DNA of 64,000 bases from G963677485 sp942492855 (lineage in GTDB: Bacteria; Armatimonadota; HRBIN16), in contig OW818647.1 in the NCBI GenBank assembly GCA_942492855.1, positions 2,914,001 through 2,978,000 on the forward strand. The letters are read 5' to 3'. A model generated the notes under the pieces. It was given only the letters and a program-made list of their open reading frames with translations, made no database searches and was not told where the DNA came from. Made by a program: the position numbers and the translations under genes. This document shows, in pieces, positions 32,637-41,766 of the stretch (position 1 is the stretch's first letter; the number at the start of each line of letters is the position of its first letter).

Positions 32637-35462
32637 ATGGACGCATTCAATTCTGCACAGTGGATATGGACCGATCTGGACGACGGCGGTATGAACGTGA
32701 TCGTCTGCGCACGAAAGAGCTTTACGCTAGACGCAGCACCGCAATTCGCCAGTCTTGATATCGCTGCGGACAGCCGGTATGTGCTCACCGTGAACGGAGT
32801 GCGTGTTGCCAACGGTCCCATGCGCAGTTGGAACCATCTGAAGCAATACGACACACTGGAGATCGCCCCCTGGCTGAAGGCGGGTGAAAATACCATCGCG
32901 GTGATGGTCACCAGATATGGCGTGGCTTCCGGGCAGTATATGGACGGTCCTGGCGGACTGATCGCCCAGCTTAGCGTCGATGACGAACCGGTTCTCAGCA
33001 CAGACACCAGTTGGAAGTGGGCCATGCACAGCGAGTACAAGCGTTCGGTTCCGCGGTTGGCATGGGGGATTTTCTTTACTGAGCAGGTGACGGCAGACCC
33101 GTTATTTCACGCCTGGATGGAGCCCGGCTTTGGTGACACTGACTGGCAGCCGGGTTACGAAATGGGGCCAGTGGGCACCGAGCCGTTTGTGCAGATGCAG
33201 GCCCGTTCGCTTCCCCTTCTGACCGAGCAATACCAATACCCCCGCTCGCTCTCAGATGCCCGCGTGGTAAAGACACACCGAAACAGCTTCGCGTTCTCCA
33301 TCCAGCGACAGATCATGAAAATCCGAGGGCCTCATGAGCCTGAGAATGGCTCCTCCGTGTTGCTGACGTTTCTGGTGGCTGACAAGCCGACGAAGGCCCT
33401 CTGGCGGCGTATGAATGCCTCGTTTGGGTTGGATGCCATCCACAGCGTGCGCCTCAACCACGCCGATGTTACGTTCAAGGATGATCTGGCTGAGATAGAG
33501 CTCAAAGCCGGCGAGAATCTGCTGGTGATTCGGCTGCACCCGGGGATGCAGAGCCATCCCTCCTGGGTGTTCGAGACCGATGCGGAGCTGAGGCTGCTTT
33601 CACCCAAGGCCGTCAAGCCGGGGCCCGCCGCCATCTATGTGCTGCCCGCAGGTGCGGACATCAACCAGGACAAAGTGGCCAACGGGCTGTGGGATGCCCA
33701 CTGCCGTGGCTGCCTGGGAAGCTGGCTGAGCAATCTGCAGCCCATCACCTGGGCAGACAGCTACACGGATGTCTATGCCCTGGCGAACACACGCCAGCCG
33801 GTAGGTGTTCGGGCGGTGGTTTTCGATAACGAGGCGATATGCAGTGATAACTCCCAGTTCATAACCATCATCCCGTGCGCCGATGGCGATACTGAGCTGC
33901 TGTTGGATTTCGGTGAAGAAGTCGCTGGTTACTTCGACTTTGAGCTGATCGCCAACGCCGGTGTGACTGTGGACTTCTACGGTATGGAGGCGATCGTCGA
34001 CGGTAAATGGAGCTGGACGGACAACCTGAACAACACGATGCGCTATACCTGCATGGATGGCTTGCAGAGCTACCGCAGTGAGGTCAGGGTGGCATTCCGG
34101 TATCTCACCGTCACCATCCGCAACGCCACAGCTCCGGTTCGCATACGGCGGGTGCGGTTGGTTCAGAACACCTATCCTGTGCAGTATCTGGGTGATTTCG
34201 CCAGTAATGATGGGATGCTGAACCAAATTTACGACATCAGCCGCCGCACTACCCGCCTGTGCATGGAGGACACCTTTGTCGACTGCCCAGCCTATGAGCA
34301 GACCTACTGGGTGGGCGACAGCCGTAATGAGGCATTGGCCAACATGGCGGTGTTCGGCGATGGCCGTATTACCAAGCGCTGCCTGCGTCTGGCTGCCGAG
34401 TCGATGTGGCGGGCCCCCATGCCGGAATCCCACGCGCCGGCTCGCGGTTTTGGGATCATCCCCGACTGGAGCTTCTTCTGGGCGTTCGCCATCCACGAAT
34501 ACTACCTGTATACCGCGGACATCGAGTTTGTGAAGGAGATGGCACCGTATGTGCAGCGCATGTGCGACTTCTTGCTTGACCAGCGCGGGGAGACTGGCCT
34601 GGTGCAGTATGCCGCTTGGAATATGCTGGACTGGGCACCTATGCAGTGCCCACCAGGAGGGGCCATCACGCACGAGAACGCCTTCTTCGTGAAGGCTTTA
34701 CGCGAAGCCAGCGAGCTGCTGCGGCTGGCTGGTCTGCCCGGCGGTGACCGCTACTTAACCGAATCGGAGACGCTAAAAACAGCGATCAACCAGCACTTAT
34801 GGGATGAGTCCGAAGGCGGTTACCGTGATGCCAACCTGCCCGATGGCACGCCGGGAACGGTGTTCAGCCAGCAGAGCCAGACCGTGGCCTATCTATGCGA
34901 TATAGCCTCGGGTCCGCGCGAAGAACGGGTAGCGGGAATGATGAAGCAGTGCCCTGACACTTGGACGAAAGTGGGCAGCCCCTTCATGATGTGGTTCAGC
35001 TTTGAAGCACTAGAAAAGGCGGGGGAAAAGCAGACCATTCTGGACTGGATGCGCCGCTGGTGGGGCGAAATGATCGAGTATGGTGCCACCACATGCTGGG
35101 AGACCTACGCAAGCTGGTCACAGGGTCGTTGGGAACCCTCGCGCAGTTGGTGTCACGCCTGGTCGGCGGCCCCGGCTTACTTCCTGCCTTCGATGGTGCT
35201 GGGTGTGCGTCCTGTGGCCCCCGGGTTCAAGAAAGCAGTGGTCGCACCGTTCCCTGGCGATCTGCAGTGGGCGAAGGGGAGAGTGCCGACGCCTTATGGC
35301 CAGATCAGCGTAAGCTGGAAGCTCATCGATGGCAAGATGAACCTGACCGTCATCCACCCCGCCGAGGTCGATGTTGAGATCGTGCTGCCAGCGGGTGTGG
35401 AGATGGGTGAGGTGAAGAAGCTGGTGAGCAGCTTCATGACCAGCCCTGAGGGGATCGGGTAG
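32637..35462 (+). CDS. GH78-type alpha-L-rhamnosidase
   Basis: A 941-residue enzyme with no signal peptide, so probably cytoplasmic. The N-terminal half has beta-sandwich domains (SAQWIWTD, SRYVLTVNGVRVANGP). The catalytic (alpha/alpha)6 barrel carries DCPAYEQTYWVGDSRNEAL near residue 548, matching the family's D..E..W.GD pattern. Further on come HEYYLYTADIEFV, and near 820 GATTCWETYASW, whose Glu is the likely general base. A C-terminal sandwich follows. It would release rhamnose from imported glycosides or oligosaccharides. The ribosome site before ATG 32637 is GGGGTGAT. The gene is flanked by a terminator and palindromic repeats, so it is probably transcribed alone. Confidence 0.85.
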   Translation: MDAFNSAQWIWTDLDDGGMNVIVCARKSFTLDAAPQFASLDIAADSRYVLTVNGVRVANGPMRSWNHLKQYDTLEIAPWLKAGENTIAVMVTRYGVASGQYMDGPGGLIAQLSVDDEPVLSTDTSWKWAMHSEYKRSVPRLAWGIFFTEQVTADPLFHAWMEPGFGDTDWQPGYEMGPVGTEPFVQMQARSLPLLTEQYQYPRSLSDARVVKTHRNSFAFSIQRQIMKIRGPHEPENGSSVLLTFLVADKPTKALWRRMNASFGLDAIHSVRLNHADVTFKDDLAEIELKAGENLLVIRLHPGMQSHPSWVFETDAELRLLSPKAVKPGPAAIYVLPAGADINQDKVANGLWDAHCRGCLGSWLSNLQPITWADSYTDVYALANTRQPVGVRAVVFDNEAICSDNSQFITIIPCADGDTELLLDFGEEVAGYFDFELIANAGVTVDFYGMEAIVDGKWSWTDNLNNTMRYTCMDGLQSYRSEVRVAFRYLTVTIRNATAPVRIRRVRLVQNTYPVQYLGDFASNDGMLNQIYDISRRTTRLCMEDTFVDCPAYEQTYWVGDSRNEALANMAVFGDGRITKRCLRLAAESMWRAPMPESHAPARGFGIIPDWSFFWAFAIHEYYLYTADIEFVKEMAPYVQRMCDFLLDQRGETGLVQYAAWNMLDWAPMQCPPGGAITHENAFFVKALREASELLRLAGLPGGDRYLTESETLKTAINQHLWDESEGGYRDANLPDGTPGTVFSQQSQTVAYLCDIASGPREERVAGMMKQCPDTWTKVGSPFMMWFSFEALEKAGEKQTILDWMRRWWGEMIEYGATTCWETYASWSQGRWEPSRSWCHAWSAAPAYFLPSMVLGVRPVAPGFKKAVVAPFPGDLQWAKGRVPTPYGQISVSWKLIDGKMNLTVIHPAEVDVEIVLPAGVEMGEVKKLVSSFMTSPEGIG

Positions 35463-35810
35463 CGGCTACGAGGGTTGGTGAATAACAATCCGGTCTATCG
35501 GCTGCTTGTATATAGCTGGTCGTAGGGGCGTCCCTTGTGGGCGCCCTAATCGTAGGGGCGACCGGCGGTCGCCCAAGGGCCACCACAAGGGTGGCCCCTA
35601 CGACATTACCAGTTACAGCCTGGGCTGCCGTGTCAGCACGGGTAGGTGCTTATAAGTAACTTGGTTGCCACTGTCCGGGGTGTTCTTGAGCCATCTGTAA
35701 CGGCCAGCCTGAGCACAGACCGCCCCGGAAATGGCCGATTCAAGGGAACCCATCAGTTACAGCCTGGGCTGCCTATAATTCAAGAGCGGTGCTGTCGACA
35801 GACCGGCTGG
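35463..35810. repeat. Dispersed palindromic repeats between rhamnosidase and histidine kinase
   Basis: Bases 35520-35654 carry the same three-hairpin unit as 5676-6003, with a shortened middle. ACAGCCTGGGCTGCC follows the unit and is repeated about 150 bases later (near 35757). No gene seen. Confidence 0.7.
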
Positions 35811-37082
35811 TTATTGCATCGAAGGGATGATCAACCGCACTGTAGTTCCGACCCCGTCTTCGCTATCTATCTCCAGGCGTCCGCCATGTGCCTCCAGCAA
35901 TCGGCTGGCTATGCTCAGTCCAAGTCCTGAGTGTTTATCGCCAGGCGTACGGGCAGCATCGGCACGATAGAACGGGTCGCACAGGTAGGGCAGGTGTTCG
36001 GGTTTGATGCCCTTGCCGTTGTCTTGAACCAGTATCGTGACCTGTTTATCTGCCATAATCTTCACCCAGAGGTCACAGCCGTTTCCCGCATGACTTATGG
36101 CGTTGCCGATCACATTATCAACGGCTTGCAGTATCCGGTCCTTATCACCGTCAACCATCGCCACCCCATCAGCCTCCAGCGGATGCAGTGTGATGCCGTG
36201 CTGTTGTGCGGAATTTGTGTAAGCGGGAACTGCCGACCTCAATAACTCGGCAATATCAACGGGGTGTTTGTCCAGAGTAAAATGATCCAGGTCCAGCCTG
36301 GCCAGCTCCATCAGATCCTGCACCAGCCGCAGCAACCGCTCCGAGTTGCCCACCAGGGCGTCCAAGGCGCGCTTGCGCCGATCCGGCTCATCAGCCATGC
36401 CATCCTGCAGCGCACCGGCCATCGTGCGCATGGTGGTGACGGGGCTGCGGAACTCATGGGCGATGTTGGCAAGGAACTGCTTACGCCGCTTGGCGTCGTC
36501 TTCCAGGCGTTGTATGTGCCGGTTGACCTGATCTGCCATGTTGTTCATAGCGGTTGCTACTGCATCGAATTCGTTGTTTTCGCCTGTTGGAACACGGTAG
36601 TCGTAGTCACCGGCTTGGTAGGCTTCGACTCCTGAGGTGAGTGCATTCAGGGGTTTTGTGTAACGCCGTGCGATCCATGAGGCCGTGACTGATGCCAAAC
36701 CTATGGCAAAAATCAACCTGACCAGGAACCCGCGAACTTCAATCCAGATGGGGAAGTTGCCTGAACTCCGTCTCCGTCCGCTTCTCTCATGGTCTTGACG
36801 AGGTTCGTCCGCTCCGTTGGCTTTCTGTTGGTCCTTGCTGGTTTCGTCAGGCGGGGGCATGTTTGGACGGCCGGTGATGAATACCCATACGTCAAACCGC
36901 GGTTCAGGGAAGGGACGGGGATAGGTCATCGGGTCGTCCAACATCTGCTGGTGCAGTGTCTTCATGCTCAGATAGTTCAAATAGTTGGCCAGCCCGCTGC
37001 TCAACATCCAACTGATGATGATGGTGAGGGTTATAGCCAGGGTGAGGCTTGCGCGGACGCTAGTTCGTTGGACGATACGCAT
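35811..37082 (-). CDS. Sensor histidine kinase
   Basis: A 423-residue membrane kinase. The first transmembrane helix is at about residues 11-33; a polar, proline-rich extracytoplasmic region follows; the second helix is near 118-135. Then come a HAMP domain (RRYTKPLNALTSGVEAY), the dimerisation helix with LANIAHEFRSPVTTM (H near 210), the N box NVIGNAISHAG, DNGKGIKPEHL, and a G2 region HSGLGLSIA. Start 37082 overlaps the response-regulator gene by 23 bases, so the two are co-translated. The divergent export operon next door is a plausible target. The signal is unknown. Confidence 0.92.
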   Translation of the reverse strand: MRIVQRTSVRASLTLAITLTIIISWMLSSGLANYLNYLSMKTLHQQMLDDPMTYPRPFPEPRFDVWVFITGRPNMPPPDETSKDQQKANGADEPRQDHERSGRRRSSGNFPIWIEVRGFLVRLIFAIGLASVTASWIARRYTKPLNALTSGVEAYQAGDYDYRVPTGENNEFDAVATAMNNMADQVNRHIQRLEDDAKRRKQFLANIAHEFRSPVTTMRTMAGALQDGMADEPDRRKRALDALVGNSERLLRLVQDLMELARLDLDHFTLDKHPVDIAELLRSAVPAYTNSAQQHGITLHPLEADGVAMVDGDKDRILQAVDNVIGNAISHAGNGCDLWVKIMADKQVTILVQDNGKGIKPEHLPYLCDPFYRADAARTPGDKHSGLGLSIASRLLEAHGGRLEIDSEDGVGTTVRLIIPSMQ

Positions 37083-37740
37083 ATCCCACCCCCCTTACGG
37101 TGTTGATGGGGAAGTCAGCACAACCCGCTTTCGACAGCTTTTCGCGGAGACGGTAAACGAGATTGTCGACCAACCGAAACTCACCGTAGAAGTCGTTCCC
37201 CCATATCTTTTCAATAAGGTGTTCGCGGGTAAGCACGATCGCCGGGCTGGCCATCATTGCCGCCAGCATGTCAAACTCCATAGCGGTGAGTTCCACATCC
37301 GTGCCGTTGACCGTCAGACGTCGCTCATCGGGGTAGAGCGCCAGGTTCTGCCACTTGTATGCAGGCGAATGAAGCTGGCTGCGCCCTTTGCGCCGGGCGA
37401 GTGCTTCGATACGTGCGACCAGTTCCGACATGTGGAAGGGCTTGGTCACGTAATCGTCGGCACCTAGTTTCAATGCGCGCACCTTGTCGATCTCGCCATC
37501 TTTGGCGGACAGCATCATGATCATGGCATCTGCTTCCTGGCTCATCATCTCGCACACTTTCATGCCATCCATTTTTGGCATCATGATGTCCAGAATCACC
37601 AGATCGGGCTTTTCCGTACGGTAGACATCCATGGCCATTTCTCCGTCACAAGCGGTGAGTACCTCCAGCCTCTCGGCTTCAAGATACCATCGCAATCCCT
37701 CAACGAGGTCGGCGTCATCATCTACTACCAGTATTCGCAT
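37060..37740 (-). CDS. OmpR/PhoB-family response regulator
   Basis: A 226-residue regulator. The receiver domain begins MRILVVDDDADLVEGLRWYL, has the phosphoacceptor in VILDIMMPKMDG (D51), and ends with KLGADDYVTKPFHMSEL. The C-terminal winged helix has LTAMEFDMLAAMMASP and EHLIEKIWG, VDNLVYRLREKL and VRGVGYAYRP. ATG 37740 was chosen because GGGGG precedes it and the receiver starts immediately; an earlier ATG at 37791 adds 17 residues without homology. It is paired with the kinase downstream. Confidence 0.92.
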   Translation of the reverse strand: MRILVVDDDADLVEGLRWYLEAERLEVLTACDGEMAMDVYRTEKPDLVILDIMMPKMDGMKVCEMMSQEADAMIMMLSAKDGEIDKVRALKLGADDYVTKPFHMSELVARIEALARRKGRSQLHSPAYKWQNLALYPDERRLTVNGTDVELTAMEFDMLAAMMASPAIVLTREHLIEKIWGNDFYGEFRLVDNLVYRLREKLSKAGCADFPINTVRGVGYAYRPTN

Positions 37741-38092
37741 GTCATTACCCCCAGTGCAGAAAGCATCTGTATTCATTCCTGATTCTAGCATTATGGCAGG
37801 CCAAATTGTCCTGAATACCGGCTACCCAAGCCAGATAAGGACGAAATGTGATCAATATGTGATGTCCACACCATCATCAACGGATGTAAGGGCATATGCA
37901 CCGGTGCTATGCCCATTTTGCAGCACAAAATGGACTGATCGAGTGGGCCGTAAGGGTATCAAAGAATCTCCACACAAACGAGAACTGGTTGTGATGAAGC
38001 TGCGATGCTTGCTCCGACGGCCAAAGGTAGCATGATGATGGAGCACAGAAGATATCCGAAACACACACACTTAAGAGTAATGGGAGGCACCC
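37741..38092. promoter_or_regulatory. Divergent promoter region between the two-component system and the export operon
   Basis: 352 bases without a supported gene. It must hold the leftward promoter of the regulator pair and the rightward promoter of the TolC-like gene. No clear -35/-10 pair is visible to me. A GGGAGG ribosome site ends the region. Confidence 0.4.
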
Positions 38093-39373
38093 ATGAACCG
38101 ATACATCAAACCGCTTATCGCCTGCACTCTGGTTGGTATAAGCCAACTCAGCATGGCCCAACAGGCTAAAGCACCACTCAGTCTGCCGCAGTGCATTGAA
38201 GTGGCATTACGTGCCAACAGCAGCGTTCTGAGTGCGGGTAACAGCCTGAAAATGTCTAAAAGTCGCATTGATACCGTAAACGCAGGGTATCTACCCCAAG
38301 TATCCCTACAAGGCAACCTGTTCAACGGATCATCGGGTGAGCTGGGAACTGATCCCACTACAGATGCCTCACTGACGGCTTCGATCAACATCTACGATGG
38401 CGGATTTCGCGAAGAGAAGTTAATCCAAGCACGGCACGGCGTGACTCAAAGCCAGGCACAGCTCATCCGCACCAGGCAAACCACCATATACAACGTCAGC
38501 ACGAGCTACTACGAGCTGCTGCGGTCGCGTGAGCTGGTGGAAGTGGCCAAATCCAACGTAAGCTACAACGAGGCCCTGATGGCACAGATCACTGCAAAGG
38601 CCCAGGAAGGGGCCGCCGCCGATGTGGATGTGCTGCCAGTGGAGGCGCAAGCGGCCAGCGCCAGGGTGTCATTGCTGTCTGCCGAGAACCAGGTAAAGCT
38701 GTCGCTTGTGCAGCTTCAGAACATCATGGGACTCGAATCGCAGCCTGGTTTTGATGTGGCTCCAGTAGACGACATCACCATTGTGGTGCCGGTGAACATG
38801 AATGCGTGTCTTGAGAGTGCCCAAACTAAACGCACCGAAATTGCACGGTTAGCGGCTGCAGCCGCTGTGAACCGATCTACAGTACGGCAGGCCAAGCTGG
38901 CCATGCTGCCGATACCCACGATCACTGGCTCATACCAGTCGCAACTCTCTGGCAGCGACACATTGAGCGGAGCCACCATCATGGGTAAGCTCTCGATCGA
39001 TCTCTACAGCGGTGGCAGCAATCAGGCAGCGCATCGACAGGCGCAGCTTCAGTATGAGGACAGCCTGCTGATGCTGGAACAGCAGAGACGCGACATCGGT
39101 GCTGAGGTGGAGCAGGCCTACCTAAACCTGCAAAGTACCCATGAGAGGATAGATGCCGCACGGCTAAGTCTATCCTCTGCAGAGCGCAACTACGCCGCTC
39201 AGAAGGAGAGATACAGTCAAGGCATCGGCACCACGCTTGATCTGCTCAACGCGGAAACCCAGGTGGTCTCCGCACAGGCCAGTTATGTCCAAGCACGTTA
39301 CGACCATACCATCGCCTCTGTGCAGTTGAAGTATGCAATCGGTGACCTAGGAGAAAACAATGAAGAACAATAA
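38093..39373 (+). CDS. TolC-like outer-membrane efflux protein
   Basis: A 426-residue exported protein of the outer membrane factor family. After a signal peptide (about residues 1-22) come two repeats of long coiled-coil helices and short strands: LSLPQCIEVALRANSSVLSAGNSLKMSKSR is the typical opening (LxxxxxxALxxN). SINIYDGG and LSIDLYSGG are the two membrane-strand motifs. A helical stretch with RYSQGIGTTLDLLNAETQ near the end completes the pattern. It forms the outer channel of a tripartite pump. It overlaps the adaptor gene by 14 bases, the first step of a five-gene operon. Confidence 0.9.
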   Translation: MNRYIKPLIACTLVGISQLSMAQQAKAPLSLPQCIEVALRANSSVLSAGNSLKMSKSRIDTVNAGYLPQVSLQGNLFNGSSGELGTDPTTDASLTASINIYDGGFREEKLIQARHGVTQSQAQLIRTRQTTIYNVSTSYYELLRSRELVEVAKSNVSYNEALMAQITAKAQEGAAADVDVLPVEAQAASARVSLLSAENQVKLSLVQLQNIMGLESQPGFDVAPVDDITIVVPVNMNACLESAQTKRTEIARLAAAAAVNRSTVRQAKLAMLPIPTITGSYQSQLSGSDTLSGATIMGKLSIDLYSGGSNQAAHRQAQLQYEDSLLMLEQQRRDIGAEVEQAYLNLQSTHERIDAARLSLSSAERNYAAQKERYSQGIGTTLDLLNAETQVVSAQASYVQARYDHTIASVQLKYAIGDLGENNEEQ

Positions 39374-41024
39374 GAGGATCAAACAGATCGTCGGTATCAT
39401 GGCAATCGTGCTGCTTGTGGTGGCGGGTGTGATGATCATGAAAGCTCGTAATGCCGCGGCCTCCAAGCCGCAACTGCAGACAGATACAGTGAAGCGAGAC
39501 TCGATCGTGTCCAGTGTCTCAGGTAACGGCGTGCTGGAGCCCCTGACAACCGTTGAGGTGAAGTCCAATGTGGGCGGCACCGTGGTTGAGATGACCGTTG
39601 ATGAGGGTGATGTGGTCAAGGCGGGGCAGCTAATAGCCAGGATTGACCCCGCTGACTCTATATCGCAGCTTGACCAAGTCAAAGCCGACAACATGAGCGC
39701 TCAATCGAGGGTGTCGCAATCGCGGCAGGCGTATTCGCTGCAGAGCCAGCAGACCCAGGCGAATGTGATCTCCTCAGAGCAGGCCTTGATCACCGCCCGG
39801 CAGCGTCTGGCCCAGGCGGAACAGCAGGCTAAGATACAGCCGAAACTGACCTCAGAGAACATCAAGCAGGCCAACCTTACTTTGGATACAGCCCGCTCCG
39901 ACCTGAGGCAGATGAAAACAGCCACCATCCCGCAGATGATCTCTAGCACGAAGTCCAATTACGATCAATCACAGGTCTCATTCCAAGAGGCGGAGAAGAA
40001 CCTTCAACGTCAGAAGGCGTTGCTGGAGAAAGGGTTTGTTGCCCGCAGCGTAGTCGATGCCGCTGAGAGCCAGTATAGCTCCGCTAAGGCTCAGATGGAT
40101 ATTGCCAAGAGCAAACTCGACACGGTGAACTCCGAAGTAGCTGAGCAGATGCGCAGCGCGGAATCCAAGGTTTCTCAAGCGATGTCACTGCTGGAGTCGG
40201 CGAAAGCTAACAGCATTCAAGATGACTTGAAGAACCGTGACCTTCTCGCCGCCAGCGCAGCGGTCAAGCAGGCAGAGGCCTCTCTCGCCTCATCGAAGTC
40301 ATCGGCTATCCAGGTGCAGATGAAGGGTGAAGAGATACTGCAAGCCCAATCGTCACTCGTCCGGTCAGATGCCACCGTGAAGAACGCCCAGACTCAGTTG
40401 GGCTATACCACCATTTTGGCTCCCAGCTCAGGTGTGGTTGTGAAGAAGTATGCGGAAACGGGCTCGATGGTGACCGCTGGTAAGTCCTCCTTCTCGGGCA
40501 GCGGATCGGGTGTGACTATCGTCGACATCGCCGACACCAGCCGGATGCAGGTAGTGGTGGATGTAGATGAGACCGACATCAGTAAGATCAGCGTGGGCCA
40601 GGAAGTCGATGTCACAGTAGATGCCTTCCCGAAAGAGCTGTTTGCGGGCAAAGTGACCAAGGTGGCCCCTGCCGCTGAGCAGACACAGAGTGTGACCACA
40701 ATTCCCGTGACTGTGGAACTGAAGCAGCCTGACACCCGCCTGAAACCTCAGATGAATGCGAGCTGTGACTTCATCATCGCCCGCAAGGACAATGTGCTCT
40801 GCATCTCGATAGATGCAGTGGTGGAGACAGACAGTGGCACAGAAGTGACAGTCATGGTCAACGGCCAACCCGAATCCAGGAAGGTGGAAATTGGATTAAC
40901 TGGCGACGAATACTGCGAACTGAAGTCAGGGCTTAAAGAGGGTGACACCATAGTGATACCCGATGAGGACACCAGCAGCAAGTCGAATGGAATGGGTGGC
41001 CCTGGCGGACCGCCACCGATGTAG
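39360..41024 (+). CDS. Periplasmic adaptor (membrane fusion) protein, MacA-like
   Basis: A 554-residue adaptor. It has an N-terminal membrane helix (about residues 7-25) and a split lipoyl domain (VEVKSNVGGTVVEMTVDEGD, then GYTTILAPSSGVVVKKYAETG). An unusually long helical hairpin lies between (about residues 100-340, alanine/glutamine/serine rich). A beta-barrel (VDVDETDISKISVGQEV) and a membrane-proximal domain follow. The C-terminus is a Gly/Pro stretch (GMGGPGGPPPM). It links the ABC permease to the TolC-like channel. The long hairpin suggests a tall periplasmic stack. It is followed by the ATPase after ten bases. Confidence 0.88.
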   Translation: MKNNKRIKQIVGIMAIVLLVVAGVMIMKARNAAASKPQLQTDTVKRDSIVSSVSGNGVLEPLTTVEVKSNVGGTVVEMTVDEGDVVKAGQLIARIDPADSISQLDQVKADNMSAQSRVSQSRQAYSLQSQQTQANVISSEQALITARQRLAQAEQQAKIQPKLTSENIKQANLTLDTARSDLRQMKTATIPQMISSTKSNYDQSQVSFQEAEKNLQRQKALLEKGFVARSVVDAAESQYSSAKAQMDIAKSKLDTVNSEVAEQMRSAESKVSQAMSLLESAKANSIQDDLKNRDLLAASAAVKQAEASLASSKSSAIQVQMKGEEILQAQSSLVRSDATVKNAQTQLGYTTILAPSSGVVVKKYAETGSMVTAGKSSFSGSGSGVTIVDIADTSRMQVVVDVDETDISKISVGQEVDVTVDAFPKELFAGKVTKVAPAAEQTQSVTTIPVTVELKQPDTRLKPQMNASCDFIIARKDNVLCISIDAVVETDSGTEVTVMVNGQPESRKVEIGLTGDEYCELKSGLKEGDTIVIPDEDTSSKSNGMGGPGGPPPM

Positions 41025-41034
41025 GGGGGGCAAC

Positions 41035-41766
41035 ATGATACAGACAACGAATCTATGTAAGACATATCACATGGGCGATTTCGCTTTGCAGGCTTTGAAA
41101 GGGGCTACTGTCACGGTGAACAAGGGGGAGTTCGTGGCGATAATGGGCCCCTCCGGGTCCGGTAAATCGACCTTCATGAACATCATCGGCTGCCTGGACC
41201 GGCCGACCGAAGGAACATATAGCCTTGAGGGTATTCAAGTCGCGGGTATGGATGATGATGAGCTGGCGGCGATCCGTAACCGCAAGATCGGGTTTGTGTT
41301 TCAGACATTCAACCTGATTCCGAGAAGATCGGCCCTACGCCAGGTGATGCTGCCCCTGTTATACAACCCTGAGGCGGACCACTACGAAGCACGGGCTCGT
41401 GAGGCACTGATCAGGGTTGGGCTGGAAGGGCGTATGGATCACAAGCCGAATGAGCTGTCTGGCGGACAGCAGCAGCGTGTAGCCATCGCCAGAGCGCTGG
41501 TGACCAACCCTGTGATCATCCTTGGCGATGAGCCGACAGGTAATCTAGACACCCGTACCAGTGAGGAGATCATGATGATCTTCCAGGAGCTGCACCGAGA
41601 GGGCAAGACGGTGGTGATCGTGACCCATGAGGAAGATATCGGCCGTCACGCTACTCGGATCATACGGTTCCGCGATGGCCACATTGTGTCTGATGAGCCT
41701 GTTACGGACCGCATTGACGCCCGCGATGCCGTGGCGGCACTACCGCCAGTGGAGGTTTCAGCATGA
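41035..41766 (+). CDS. ABC transporter ATPase, MacB/LolD-type
   Basis: A 243-residue ATP-binding subunit. Walker A is GPSGSGKST (residues 38-46), the Q-loop lies in FVFQTFNLIPR, the signature is LSGGQQQRVAIARAL, Walker B is VIILGDEPTGNLD, and the H-loop is VIVTHEED. ATG 41035 is preceded by a GGGGGG ribosome site; the earlier open frame is inside the adaptor gene. It overlaps the permease start by four bases (ATGA). With the neighbours it forms a MacAB-TolC-like exporter. Confidence 0.92.
   Translation: MIQTTNLCKTYHMGDFALQALKGATVTVNKGEFVAIMGPSGSGKSTFMNIIGCLDRPTEGTYSLEGIQVAGMDDDELAAIRNRKIGFVFQTFNLIPRRSALRQVMLPLLYNPEADHYEARAREALIRVGLEGRMDHKPNELSGGQQQRVAIARALVTNPVIILGDEPTGNLDTRTSEEIMMIFQELHREGKTVVIVTHEEDIGRHATRIIRFRDGHIVSDEPVTDRIDARDAVAALPPVEVSA

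Noticed and set aside
33600..34673. 357-codon frame on the minus strand inside the GH78 gene
   Set aside because: It lies opposite a well-supported rhamnosidase gene, has no recognisable domain, and reads like the antisense of a GC-biased coding sequence.
37631..38035. 134-codon frame across the regulator start and divergent region
   Set aside because: Mostly overlaps the response regulator on the other strand and has no ribosome site or recognisable domain.
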